Assembly: GCF_002776695.1 (NCBI RefSeq) | Contig: NZ_LFJC01000003.1 | Coordinates: 2,328,317-2,392,316 of the forward strand | Source: Bradyrhizobium nitroreducens | Lineage (GTDB): Bacteria; Pseudomonadota; Alphaproteobacteria; Rhizobiales; Xanthobacteraceae | DNA: 64,000 bases | Direction of reading: 5' to 3' | In this document: one piece after another, positions 26,458-35,767 of the stretch | Layout: every line of letters starts with the position of its first letter | Numbering within the stretch: the stretch's first letter is position 1 | Notes under the pieces: generated by a model | Seen by the model: the letters and a program-made list of their open reading frames with translations, nothing else | Databases searched by the model: none | Told to the model about the DNA's origin: nothing | Position numbers and translations under genes: made by a program

Positions 26458-28386
26458 ATGGCCCAAGGAATGAAGCGCCTCGGGACGCTGATCGCGGCGC
26501 TGCTCGGCGTTGCGCTGATCGCCCTGATCGCGACCTCCTGGCTCATCAACCGCGACGCGCTGCGTAAGGCGGTCGAAGCGCAGATCCGCGACGTCACCGG
26601 GCTCGAGCTGAGTGTCGCAGGCAGCATCGATATCTCGGTACTGCCGGCGAGCTACATCTCGTTCCACGACGTCGGTCTCAAGGGCGGCGGCACCAGCGAT
26701 TCCGCGCTCCATGTCGACGTGCTCACCGCCAATCTGCGGCTGCTGCCGCTCTTGCTGCAACGGTTCGAGATCGCCGACCTGACGCTGCTGCGGCCGCGCA
26801 TCCATGTCAGCCTGCAGCCGGACGGCGAGAGCAACTGGACCCCCTTCATCCAGACCATCGCGCGCACCATGAAGCCCGGGGCCGAGAACCAGGTCTCGTT
26901 CTCCGAGATCCGGATCCAGGACGGCGTGCTCGATTACGAGGACGCCGCCACCCACGCCACCGAGAAGCTCGAGGACATCGACCTGTCGCTGGCCTGGCCC
27001 TCGATCTCGCGCTCCTTCGCCGCGACCGGACAGTTCGACTGGCGCGGCGAGCGCGTCGACGGCACGATCAGCTTTTCCGATTTCGTCGCCGCCCTCTCCG
27101 GCGAGCGCTCGGGGCTGAAGGCGCGGATCGCCAGCGCGCCGCTCAAGCTCGCGTTCGACGGCAGCGTCGCCAACCGCACCAGCCCGATGATGGAGGGGAC
27201 GCTGACGATCGACAGCCCCTCCTTGCGCAACGCGCTGCGCTGGACCGGGCAGCCGCAGCCCGCCAGCGGCGGCTTCGGCCGCTTCGCGCTGAAGGCACGC
27301 GCCAACGTCGTCGGCGCCTCGATCGCGCTCACCAACGTCAATGTCGAGCTCGACGGCAACGCTGCCGAGGGCGTCATGACCTATGCCAATAACGGCCGGC
27401 AGACGCTGCAGGCGACGCTCGCCGCCGACGCGCTCGACTTCACGCCTTATATCTCCACCTTCCGCCTGCTCGCGAGCGGGGCACGCGACTGGAACAGGCA
27501 GCTGTTCGACCTCAACGGACTGTCGACCACCGACCTCGACATGCGCCTGTCGGCGGCCAAGCTGACGGTCGGGCCGACCAAGCTCGGCCGCACCGCGATC
27601 GGCGCCAATTTGCGCAACGGCACGCTGGCGCTGTCGGTCGGCGAGGCGCAGGTCTATGGCGGGATCGCCAAGGGCTCGTTCGGCATCGCGCGCTCCGACA
27701 CGGTCGCCGACATCAAGGCGCAGTTCCAGTTCACCGACGTCGACCTCCAGGCCTGCGCCACCGAGCTGTTCGGCCTCAGCAAACTGTCCGGCCGCGGCAA
27801 CATCAACGTGTCGCTGTTCGCCTCCGGCTCGAGCCCGTTCGGCCTCGTGCAGTCGCTCGACGGCAGCGCCACCGTGACGGGACACAACGGCGCGATTTCG
27901 GGCTTCAATGCCGAGCAGCTCCTGAAACGGCTGGAGCGGCGGCCGCTGTCGGGCGGCGGCAATTTCCGCAACGGCTCGACCCCCTACGACAACCTCACCA
28001 TCGCGGTGAAATTCTCCGACGGCGTGGCGACCGCCGAGGACATCCGCGTCGAGGGGCCCGCGGCCAAGATCACGATGACCGGCACGGCGTCGGTGCCGAC
28101 GCGCGAATACGACATGAAGGGTGTCGCGAGCCTCAACAGCGCGTCCGGCTTCGAGCTGCCCTTCGTGGTGCAGGGCCCCTGGGACGATCCGCTGATCTTC
28201 CCCGATCCGGAGAGCCTGATCCGCCGCTCGCCGGCCTCCGCGCCCCTGCTCGACATGCTGAAGGACCGCAAGGCGGGCGACGCCGTGCGCTCCGCGATCG
28301 AGCGCATCACCGGCACCGGCAAGCGCCCCGCACCGCCAGACTCGCCGACGGCGGAGAACGCCAAAGAGAACGCCAAGTCCAACTAG
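26458..28386 (+). CDS. AsmA-family protein
   Basis: About 642-residue envelope protein with one N-terminal membrane anchor (LGTLIAALLGVALIALIATSW) followed by the AsmA beta-rich body (INRDALRKAVEAQIRDVTGL, TLLRPRIHVSLQPDGESNW, SKLSGRGNINVSLFASG). Relatives bridge the inner and outer membrane and influence lipid and outer-membrane-protein homeostasis. The start is uncertain: ATG 26446 is nearly on top of AGGA, while ATG 26458 has a 13-base gap to it. The 275 bases before it hold no gene. Confidence 0.85.
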   Translation: MAQGMKRLGTLIAALLGVALIALIATSWLINRDALRKAVEAQIRDVTGLELSVAGSIDISVLPASYISFHDVGLKGGGTSDSALHVDVLTANLRLLPLLLQRFEIADLTLLRPRIHVSLQPDGESNWTPFIQTIARTMKPGAENQVSFSEIRIQDGVLDYEDAATHATEKLEDIDLSLAWPSISRSFAATGQFDWRGERVDGTISFSDFVAALSGERSGLKARIASAPLKLAFDGSVANRTSPMMEGTLTIDSPSLRNALRWTGQPQPASGGFGRFALKARANVVGASIALTNVNVELDGNAAEGVMTYANNGRQTLQATLAADALDFTPYISTFRLLASGARDWNRQLFDLNGLSTTDLDMRLSAAKLTVGPTKLGRTAIGANLRNGTLALSVGEAQVYGGIAKGSFGIARSDTVADIKAQFQFTDVDLQACATELFGLSKLSGRGNINVSLFASGSSPFGLVQSLDGSATVTGHNGAISGFNAEQLLKRLERRPLSGGGNFRNGSTPYDNLTIAVKFSDGVATAEDIRVEGPAAKITMTGTASVPTREYDMKGVASLNSASGFELPFVVQGPWDDPLIFPDPESLIRRSPASAPLLDMLKDRKAGDAVRSAIERITGTGKRPAPPDSPTAENAKENAKSN

Positions 28387-28491
28387 AGCGTTCTCGAGCG
28401 AAGTGGACACCGGTTCGCGTGAAGAAAACGCGTCAAAACAAGAATCTAGAGCTTCGGTTCTGATTCAATCAGAACCGAAAATGCCCTAGCG
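28387..28491. repeat. Dispersed intergenic repeat with hairpin
   Basis: This is the unit 'GAGCGTTCTCGAGCGAAGTG ... ATGCCCTAG' between the convergent asmA-like and rsmE genes. Its right half holds a perfect palindrome TTCGGTTCTGATT-C-AATCAGAACCGAA at 28453-28479, which can act as a terminator stem. From memory the unit recurs many times in Bradyrhizobium genomes. Confidence 0.65.
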
Positions 28492-29241
28492 CTTTCCGCC
28501 GTCCCAATCGCCCAGCACGGCCTGGACCAGCGCCAGCGCCGCCACGGCGGCCGTGTCGGCCCGCATGATGCGGGGACCGAGGGCCAGCCGAAGAATTTTG
28601 GGCTGGCGCAGCAGCAGGGCCCGCTCTTCCTCGGCGAAACCGCCTTCGGGGCCGATCAGGACGTCGATACCTTGTCTGGCCGCGCGCGCGGCCTGCAGGC
28701 TCTGAACCGGGTTTTCGAGCTCCGCCGCCTCATCGCAGAAGATCAGCAGCCGGTCGGCCGGGCGCTGGCTGAGGAAGCGCTCCAAGGCGACCGGTTCGGT
28801 CACGGTCGCGATGCTGAGGATGCCGCATTGCTCGGCGGCCTCCACCACATTGGCCCGCATCCGCTCGGTGTTGACCCGGGAGGCCTGGGTAAAGCGGGTC
28901 AGGACCGGATGCAGCGCGGCGGCGCCCATTTCGATCGCCTTCTGGACCATATAGTCCAGCCGGGCATGCTTGAGCGGGGCAAAGACGTAAGCCAGGTCCG
29001 CGAGCCGGTCCTGCGGCCGGGTCTGCTGCAGGATGACGAGGCCGTCCGGCCGCTTGCGGCCTTCAATGGCGGCCTGCCACTCGCCGTCACGGCCGTTGAA
29101 CGCCAAAACCTCGGCCCCGGCGGCCAGCCGCAGCACATTGCCGAGATAATTGCTCTGGTCACGGTCGAGCGCGACCCTGGTGTCCTGGGCCAAGGGAGCA
29201 TCGACGAACAGGCGGGGCGCGCGAAAATCGTGGGAGGGCAT
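28486..29241 (-). CDS. rsmE: 16S rRNA (uracil1498-N3)-methyltransferase RsmE
   Basis: 251-residue SPOUT methyltransferase that methylates U1498 in the decoding region of 16S rRNA. It contains HYLGNVLRL-like SNYLGNVLRLAAG near residue 30, KHARLDYMVQKAIEMG, the cofactor-binding loop (LIGPEGGFAEEE) and LGPRIMRADTAAVAAL at the end. Divergent from the exported protein upstream of ubiA. Confidence 0.95.
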   Translation of the reverse strand: MPSHDFRAPRLFVDAPLAQDTRVALDRDQSNYLGNVLRLAAGAEVLAFNGRDGEWQAAIEGRKRPDGLVILQQTRPQDRLADLAYVFAPLKHARLDYMVQKAIEMGAAALHPVLTRFTQASRVNTERMRANVVEAAEQCGILSIATVTEPVALERFLSQRPADRLLIFCDEAAELENPVQSLQAARAARQGIDVLIGPEGGFAEEERALLLRQPKILRLALGPRIMRADTAAVAALALVQAVLGDWDGGKR

Positions 29242-29452
29242 CGTTCAAAAGTCCAATTTCGCGCCGTTATTAACCGAAAGCAGCCGTTTCGGGGGTAAAT
29301 ATTGCCCTACCGCTGCGTCGGCGCGCCGCGCTCTTGCCCTATTCGGTGGGTTGTTAAGGGCCGGCGGGAATCGTAAAATCGCGAGCACGCTGGTTGCGCT
29401 TCAATTGGGAAGGCGCTGGACCCCGTCAGCTCCTGCCGGAGAGATTTTCTTG

Positions 29453-30115
29453 ATGATCCGTCATTTGATGGTTCCGATCACTGCCGCCATGGTCACCATG
29501 GGTGCCGCGGGTGCTTATGCGCAAAGCGCGTTTCCGGCACCGCTGCCGAACCAGGCTGCAACCAGTTCGGCGTTTCCGCCGGTGAACGGTTCGGCGCCGG
29601 TCGCGTCCGTCGGTGCGGCACCGCAATCGTCCTTCCCCGTGAACGGCGCCGCGCCCGTTGGTGGCGCCGGCGCTTTCAGCGCGGCCCCGCCGACGCAAGG
29701 CGGTCCCGGCGAGGACTGCATGAAGTCGTTCATGCCCCTGCGCGAGGAAGCCGAGAAGCGCGGCAAGCTGATCAAGGCCGCGAGCGACCGTCACGCGCCG
29801 CCCGACGAGGCCTGCAAGCTGATCCGCAATTTCAGCCAGGCCGAGTCGAAGATGATCAAATATATCGAGGCCAATGCCTCGAAGTGCGGGATTCCGGCAC
29901 AGGTCGGCGCCCAGATGAAGGACGGCCACAAGAACACCGAGGCCATGCAGGCGAAGGTCTGCAACGTTGCGCAGCAGATGCAGCAGCAGCAGGCACGTCC
30001 CGCCGGCCCGTCGCTGAGCGAGGTGCTGGGTTCGGGCTCGGCGCCTGAGGCCAATGCCGGCAAGAAGGGCGGCAGCACCTTCGATACGCTCAACGGCAAC
30101 GTCCTGACCCGATGA
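29453..30115 (+). CDS. Exported Ala/Pro-rich protein of unknown function
   Basis: 220-residue protein with a signal peptide ending GAYAQ, a low-complexity region with repeated 'SAFP/SSFPVNGAAPV' units (residues 25-75), and a conserved-looking helical domain with three cysteines (EDCMKSFMPLREEAEKRGK, ACKLIRNFSQAESKM, ANASKCGIP). A GGAGAG site precedes ATG 29453. The stop overlaps the ubiA start (ATGA). Similar proteins are common in Bradyrhizobium, but no function is known to me. Confidence 0.82.
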   Translation: MIRHLMVPITAAMVTMGAAGAYAQSAFPAPLPNQAATSSAFPPVNGSAPVASVGAAPQSSFPVNGAAPVGGAGAFSAAPPTQGGPGEDCMKSFMPLREEAEKRGKLIKAASDRHAPPDEACKLIRNFSQAESKMIKYIEANASKCGIPAQVGAQMKDGHKNTEAMQAKVCNVAQQMQQQQARPAGPSLSEVLGSGSAPEANAGKKGGSTFDTLNGNVLTR

Positions 30116-31044
30116 GCGACACATCCGCCCGCGTTGCCGATTCCACCGGCAACTGGGTCGATACGCTCGCGCCGCAATGGGCGCGGCCTTATTTGCGATT
30201 GTCCCGCTTCGATCGTCCGATCGGCTCCTGGCTGCTGTTGATGCCGTGCTGGTGGTCGGCGGCGCTCGCGAGCGGCATGGCGCACGACATCCGCGGACTG
30301 CCACTCACCATCGTGCTGTTCTTCGTCGGTGCCTTCGTGATGCGCGGGGCGGGCTGCACCTGGAACGACATCACCGACCGCGACCTCGACGACAAGGTCG
30401 AGCGCACGCGCTCGCGGCCGCTGCCGTCAGGGCAGGTCAGCACGAAGGAGGCGTTGGCCTGGATGGCCGTGCAGGCGCTGATCGGCCTCGTCGTGCTGCT
30501 GCAGTTCAACCGCTTCGCGATTGCGACCGGCATCGCCTCGCTCCTGATCGTCGCGATCTATCCGTTCATGAAGCGGATCACCTGGTGGCCGCAGACCGTG
30601 CTCGGGCTTGCCTTCTCCTGGGGCGCCCTGATGGGATTTGCCGTCACCTTCGGCCGCATCGACCTCACCGCGCTGGTGCTCTATGCCGGCGCGATCTCCT
30701 GGGTGATCGGCTATGACACGATCTACGCGCATCAGGACTCCGAGGACGACGCGCTGATCGGCATCAAGTCGACCGCGCGCCTGTTCGGCGCGCATACGCA
30801 GCAGGCGCTGATCCTGTTCTATGGTGTCGCGGTGATGCTGATCGGCGTCGCGCTGGCCTCAGGCGATGCGCGCTGGCCGGCCTGGCTCGGGCTAGCAGCC
30901 TTCGCCGCGCATCTGGCGTGGCAGATCGTGCGGCTGAACATCGCCGATGGCGCGCTGTGCCTGCGCCTGTTCAAGTCGAACCGCGATGCGGGGCTGTTGC
31001 TGTTCGCGGGCCTGCTGGTCGATGCGGTGATGCGGGCGGGCTGA
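30112..31044 (+). CDS. ubiA: 4-hydroxybenzoate polyprenyltransferase UbiA
   Basis: 310-residue membrane prenyltransferase that attaches the polyprenyl tail to 4-hydroxybenzoate in ubiquinone synthesis. Both Asp-rich motifs are present: NDITDRDLDDKVERTRSRPL in the first half and YDTIYAHQDSEDD in the second. About eight to nine membrane segments are visible. The start overlaps the upstream exported-protein gene. Confidence 0.95.
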   Translation: MSDTSARVADSTGNWVDTLAPQWARPYLRLSRFDRPIGSWLLLMPCWWSAALASGMAHDIRGLPLTIVLFFVGAFVMRGAGCTWNDITDRDLDDKVERTRSRPLPSGQVSTKEALAWMAVQALIGLVVLLQFNRFAIATGIASLLIVAIYPFMKRITWWPQTVLGLAFSWGALMGFAVTFGRIDLTALVLYAGAISWVIGYDTIYAHQDSEDDALIGIKSTARLFGAHTQQALILFYGVAVMLIGVALASGDARWPAWLGLAAFAAHLAWQIVRLNIADGALCLRLFKSNRDAGLLLFAGLLVDAVMRAG

Positions 31045-31080
31045 CTTGCCGTCGGCCTCTCCGGGCGAGTGGCCCTCTTT

Positions 31081-32046
31081 TCAATCCTCACCTTTCACCT
31101 GATCCCGGGCTTCGCTTGGGGACATGTCGAACATGCGACGGAAGGCGCGATTGAAGGTCGATACGTCGTCAAAGCCGTGCATGCTCGCAATGTCGAGTAT
31201 CTTGATGCGCATGGCTGCGGGGGCTGAGAGGAAGCGGCGGGCTTTGAACAGTCTTTCCCGGCGGATATAGGCCGCGACTGCATGGCCGTCATTGGCAAAT
31301 AGCTTGCGGATATAGCTGCGCGACAGGCCCATGTGCCTGGACAGGAAATCGTCGTTGAGCCTGGGGTTGTCGAGGTGGCGCGCGACGAGCTCCTTCGCAA
31401 GCGCCAGACGCACGGCGGGAAGTCCCGATGTCGTCGCGTTGTGCGCCCCGTCGCGGTTGGCCCCGAGGGCAAGCCCGGCCAGGTCGTGCAGATGGCTGCT
31501 GGTGGTTTCAGCAAACGTCGGAGTGACGTGGCTCAGATCGGCCGCTTGCAGAGTTGCGACATAGGTGCGCAACAGCGCCATGGCCGGATGTCCGGCGGTG
31601 ACACGGCGCATTGGAGGACCGTTCCCTAAATCCACGCGACGCCGGATGGCGTCGATCGATAGTCGCATGTTTATGACGCGCGAGCGCTGCGGCTGATGCA
31701 CGTGGAAGCCCTCATCGCTCCAGTGAAACAGTCCGTCTCCCGGCTTGTTCTCGTACTCCCAATTGCGGCCGCTGACCTCTCCTCCGCCCGTCAGCACGCA
31801 GCTCAAATAGACGTCATCCTCGTGGCCGATCTCCGGGCTGACCCTGGCCGCGATCGGAGAATTGTCTCCGAGAGCACACGTAAAGTCGGGGAAGACCATG
31901 AGATCGCTCGTCAGCTCGAGCGGCACGTTCTCAACGGGCCGGATGGCGAGGCGATAGAGATGACGGTTGGACCAAAGCGCGACCATGTCTTCGGCGGTGG
32001 CTTCTGGAATGTCGGAAGTCGTCAGCCTGGCGCGGGAAACAATCAT
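31081..32046 (-). CDS. AraC-family transcriptional regulator
   Basis: About 321-residue regulator. The N-terminal sensing domain (VENVPLELTSDLMVFPD, GDGLFHWSDEGFHVH) is followed by a C-terminal AraC double HTH (LNDDFLSRHMGLSRSYIRKL and ILDIASMHGFDDVSTFNRAF). The frame is open 42 codons further upstream to ATG 32172, so a longer start is possible. It is divergent from the autotransporter gene, with two 22-bp-spaced direct repeats between them. Confidence 0.85.
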   Translation of the reverse strand: MIVSRARLTTSDIPEATAEDMVALWSNRHLYRLAIRPVENVPLELTSDLMVFPDFTCALGDNSPIAARVSPEIGHEDDVYLSCVLTGGGEVSGRNWEYENKPGDGLFHWSDEGFHVHQPQRSRVINMRLSIDAIRRRVDLGNGPPMRRVTAGHPAMALLRTYVATLQAADLSHVTPTFAETTSSHLHDLAGLALGANRDGAHNATTSGLPAVRLALAKELVARHLDNPRLNDDFLSRHMGLSRSYIRKLFANDGHAVAAYIRRERLFKARRFLSAPAAMRIKILDIASMHGFDDVSTFNRAFRRMFDMSPSEARDQVKGED

Positions 32047-32411
32047 CAGGGCTCGTGCAAGAAGGGATTGGACACGTCGATGGGCGTAAAAGCTTGCAGC
32101 TTCGTGCCCTCTGAGCTCCGGCAATTGCTCGATCTTGCGGTTGCCGTACTTTGCGAGGGCGCGCCGATGCACGCCTGAACGGTCTGTCGCCGCCTGACCC
32201 CATCACGTTCATAGATCTCGCACCCACTGGCGTGCTGTCTACGCATATTTGACAATCGCGACAGGCAGATTTGACAGTCGCCGCGCCATGGGCGTTCGCT
32301 GAAATGCGACACCGTCATTTTTTCACATAATCCAGTGTTAGCGCTGCCGAGAAGTTCGCGGCGTCACCCGACATAGTTCCCGCCAGATTCTGCAAGTGCG
32401 GGGAATGGTCG
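32047..32411. other. Intergenic region between AraC regulator and autotransporter
   Basis: The 365-base gap has no convincing gene. Its right half is A/T-richer than its surroundings and holds the direct repeats at 32247-32281. The left half may be the extended N-terminus of the regulator if the upstream ATG is used. Confidence 0.6.
32247..32281. promoter_or_regulatory. Direct repeat ATTTGACAnTCGC x2, 22 bp apart: probable AraC operator
   Basis: ATTTGACAATCGC (32247-32259) and ATTTGACAGTCGC (32269-32281) differ by one base and start 22 bp apart. This is the same-face spacing typical of AraC-type half sites. They lie about 130 bases before the autotransporter start, so control of that gene by the neighbouring regulator is inferred. 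Confidence 0.5.
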
Positions 32412-34934
32412 ATGACGTCTCGTTTGATGGGCAAGGCTTTTCGTATGGGCGTGAGCGCCTTTGCCTTTGTCGTGGGGTCTGGAAAGCTTGCTCCCGCCAT
32501 TGCTGCCTGCACGGTCACCGGCACCAATCAGACCTGTTCGAATTCTGCGATGATTTCCGGCGCCTTCTACGGCATCCAGGACTTCGGATCTCTTCATCTT
32601 ACGCTCAACGATGGAGTGATCACCGGGCAAGCCAGCGCGGGTATTGTGGCCGCCAACGATATCATCATCACGTCTAACGTCGGCACGATCGCCAGTATCA
32701 ACGGGGTGGGCGTGCTCGCTGGTGGCGGTTCGATCATCAACAATTCCGCGGGGGTGATTTCGGGCAACATCGGCATGTCGCTCGGTAGTTCCAATGTGCA
32801 TAATTTCGGGCAGATCACCGGCACCGGCGGCGACGCCATCCAGCTGGATAGTGGGAATTTGACCAATTATGGCGGAGCGACCATCAGCGGTGCCGCCAAC
32901 GGCCTCGCCGTCGCGCACGACCTGGACCTCACGAATTCCGGAACGATCAGCGGTGCCGCGCTGTCCGGCATCATATTCGGGCCGACTGCTGGTGCCGGGA
33001 GCTCTGCCATCCACAACAACGCTGGCGGCACGATCGCCGGCTTTCAGAGCGGTATTGGCGGCAGCGGCGACAATGCATTGGTCGACAACAAAGGAACCAT
33101 CTCAGCCAGCAACGGCACCGGCGTTGCGGTCGACGGTTTGAATTTTCAGATAAACAACGATGTTGGCGCCAGCATTTCAGGCCAGAATGGTATTGCCAAC
33201 GCCGTCGGGTCGGTGACCCTGAATAACAAGGGAATCATCACCGCGAGCGGCTTCAACAATGGTTGGGCGGTGTATGCCGCGGGCGGGGGCGCGGTGACCA
33301 ATTCGGGGACGATCACGTCCGATGGCGGCGGCATCTTCAGTCCTGCAGGTGGTTCGGCGCTGACCGTGATCAACACCGGTACCATTTCAGGCGGCGGAAC
33401 CAATGTCACAGGCGTCGGCATCCACGCTGTGGGGGCGCTGACGCTCACCAACAGCGGGAGCATCACCGGCGGCGCGGTCGGCACCGCCGTGTTTGCGGGC
33501 GCAGGATCCAAGATCGCCAACGACGCCTCAGGCACGATCGCGGGCGTCTCCGGCATAAGCATCACCGGCAACAACAGCACCATCACCAATGCCGGCACGA
33601 TCTCCGGCGCAGCAAGTTCAATTACTTACCTCGGGGGAACGACCGGTCATGTCCTGAACGTGCTTCCAGGCGCGGTCTTCAATGGGGCAATCCAGTATTT
33701 CAACAACGTCGGTAACACGATCAACTTCGGTACCGGCAGCTACACCCTGCCGGTCAGCCAGTACCTGGTGGCATCCAACACGATCAATCTCTCCAGCAGC
33801 GCGCAGACGCTGATCACGTCGGGCCTCGACGGCGCCGGCACCGGCAATATCGTCGTCGCCAACGCTTCGAACGTGGCGAGCACGCCGACCATGGTGCCGG
33901 ATTTCACCCGCTCGTTGTTCAACATCATCTCCGGCATCCTCGACAACAATATCGACTATCCGCAAACCGTGGCCTCCAGCCCCGCCATTGGTTACGCGGA
34001 TGGTGCTTCCGGCAGCCTGGAGTCGCAGCTGCCCGACCAGCTTCGCGGCTCCGGCAACAGGCTTGCCCTGGCCTCCATGCCGCAAGGCACCAGCATGGAC
34101 GCCTATGGCAATCTGTTCTGGGCGCGCAGCTTCGCCGGGCTCCGTCACCAGCTATCGACGCCATCGGCTGCCGGATCCACCACGAACCAATATGGCGGCC
34201 TGATCGGTTTTGATCGGCGGCTCGATAGCTGGCGGGTCGGCGGCTTTGCCGGTGCGGGCAGCCTGTCGGGCTGGATGGCGGACAACTCCGGCACGTTGAA
34301 ATCGGACGTCTATTTCGGCGGCCTCTACGGACGCCGGGAATGGGGGCCCCTGGTGTTGGACGTCGCCTTTGCAATGGGAGGGCTCGATGCCAGGAGCACG
34401 CGCACGGTCTATGCCACCACTGCGGAACGAGCGGTAGGAAGCTTCGGCGGCTACTTCATCGCGCCGCAGGCGGCTTTCGGCTACCGCTATGCACTCAGCC
34501 CTGCCGTCACCGTCACGCCCTTTGTCCGGGCGGGCTACAGCGGCACCTTCAGCGATAGCTATTCGGAGACCGGTTCCTCGCAGAACCTCGCCTACCAGGC
34601 GCGCCAGGTTCATCTCTTCGAGGAGCGTGCCGGTGCGGCATTCTCGCGTGATTTCTTCACTGGCAGCTTTGCCCCACTGACCAAACTTTCCCTTACCGCC
34701 TCGATCTTCGGCCAGCAGCGCGTCGGCCCGCAGGGATTTGGCGCCAGTTTTTCCGGCACCGACTTTACCGTGAACTATACGAGCGCCGCCCGGGTGTTTG
34801 GCGGCACCGTTGGTTTCGGCTTCGACACGATCGTGGCTCGTGGCACCGCTCTGTTTGGCTCCATCGATGCTCAGTATGCCAATGACGCAACCGCCTCCTA
34901 CAATGGGCGGCTTGGTCTGAAGGTGGCGTTTTGA
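32412..34934 (+). CDS. Autotransporter outer-membrane beta-barrel protein
   Basis: 840-residue type V secreted protein. The signal region (residues 1-32, ending APAIAA) is followed by a passenger of about 500 residues made of repeated 'N.GTISG..' turns typical of a beta-helix (for example NAGTISGAASSITYLGG and NSGTISGAALSGI). A C-terminal autotransporter barrel (FWARSFAGLRHQLS onward) ends with the outer-membrane signature GLKVAF (terminal Phe). The passenger is Asn/Gly/Thr-rich, suggesting adhesion or surface display. A GGGGA site precedes ATG 32412. Confidence 0.93.
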   Translation: MTSRLMGKAFRMGVSAFAFVVGSGKLAPAIAACTVTGTNQTCSNSAMISGAFYGIQDFGSLHLTLNDGVITGQASAGIVAANDIIITSNVGTIASINGVGVLAGGGSIINNSAGVISGNIGMSLGSSNVHNFGQITGTGGDAIQLDSGNLTNYGGATISGAANGLAVAHDLDLTNSGTISGAALSGIIFGPTAGAGSSAIHNNAGGTIAGFQSGIGGSGDNALVDNKGTISASNGTGVAVDGLNFQINNDVGASISGQNGIANAVGSVTLNNKGIITASGFNNGWAVYAAGGGAVTNSGTITSDGGGIFSPAGGSALTVINTGTISGGGTNVTGVGIHAVGALTLTNSGSITGGAVGTAVFAGAGSKIANDASGTIAGVSGISITGNNSTITNAGTISGAASSITYLGGTTGHVLNVLPGAVFNGAIQYFNNVGNTINFGTGSYTLPVSQYLVASNTINLSSSAQTLITSGLDGAGTGNIVVANASNVASTPTMVPDFTRSLFNIISGILDNNIDYPQTVASSPAIGYADGASGSLESQLPDQLRGSGNRLALASMPQGTSMDAYGNLFWARSFAGLRHQLSTPSAAGSTTNQYGGLIGFDRRLDSWRVGGFAGAGSLSGWMADNSGTLKSDVYFGGLYGRREWGPLVLDVAFAMGGLDARSTRTVYATTAERAVGSFGGYFIAPQAAFGYRYALSPAVTVTPFVRAGYSGTFSDSYSETGSSQNLAYQARQVHLFEERAGAAFSRDFFTGSFAPLTKLSLTASIFGQQRVGPQGFGASFSGTDFTVNYTSAARVFGGTVGFGFDTIVARGTALFGSIDAQYANDATASYNGRLGLKVAF

Positions 34935-34985
34935 CGATCGTTCGACAAGCCCGAGGTTCGGCGCGCAGCCGAGGGCCTGATACGC

Positions 34986-35504
34986 CTAATTTCTTGCGAT
35001 GATCTCGCGCTCGGCGCGATGCACCGGCAGCTCGCGCGCCATGGCGACACGGCGGCGCATCAGGAATTTCGGACGGCGGGCGCGGATCGCGTTGGCGCGG
35101 CGGCGGCGGGCTGCCGGCTGGCGGGCGCCTTCGTCGAGCTGGGGCAAGGCGAACAGCTCGCTCCAGATCGCCCAGGCCTCAGCCAGTTCCCCGGCATCGG
35201 CGCTGACCAGCAGCGGGACGGAGAGTGAGGGGTCGCGATGGACCAGAACGAGGGTCTGTGCCTCGTCATTGCCGCGCAGCGCGACACCGGTGAAGTCGCT
35301 GACGCGGACGTTGATCGCCATCTGCATGCCGCGGACGGCACGGCGCAGCACGACGCGTTCGCGGTGAAGCTCGATCTGCCTGGTATATCCGTCGGCGCGC
35401 GGGTCATGCGCATCGAAGCGGACCGGAAGGGAAAGAGGGTCGAGCCGCAGAGAGCGGCTCGACCCGGCGGGAGCGACCCCGCATGTTGCTGTTTGACGCC
35501 TCAC
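34986..35504 (-). CDS. DUF6101-like protein
   Basis: 172-residue basic protein starting at GTG. The N-terminal and middle part (SRSLRLDPLSLPVRFDAHD, RERVVLRRAVRGMQMAINV) matches what I recall as the DUF6101 family of Bradyrhizobiaceae. The last 50 residues are strongly Arg-rich. No catalytic motif or membrane segment. Function unknown; single gene on the minus strand. Confidence 0.75.
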   Translation of the reverse strand: MRRQTATCGVAPAGSSRSLRLDPLSLPVRFDAHDPRADGYTRQIELHRERVVLRRAVRGMQMAINVRVSDFTGVALRGNDEAQTLVLVHRDPSLSVPLLVSADAGELAEAWAIWSELFALPQLDEGARQPAARRRRANAIRARRPKFLMRRRVAMARELPVHRAEREIIARN

Positions 35505-35767
35505 GGCTTAGTTCTCCCCGCCGGGATTATGTTCCCGGTCGATGCGAGGACCTTAGCGCGGCCCTTTCCGAAACCGCTTAAAAAGGCTGGTTAACCCACC
35601 GTCACTGCGGCTCATGATTGACAAGACCTTGGCACGCATGATTGACGAGACGTTGCGCCGATGGTGCGAATCTGAGCTTTTGGCGGGCTGAAAATGCTTG
35701 AAGTCCGCGCAATCAGGGCACATCTGTGGGTTCCGGTCCCGAACCCCCGCCCCAACAGGATTTCTTC

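Noticed and set aside
26254..28410. 718-codon minus-strand open frame opposite the AsmA-like gene
   Set aside because: Arg/Glu/Asp-rich shadow without recognisable domain; the plus strand has a membrane anchor and AsmA features.
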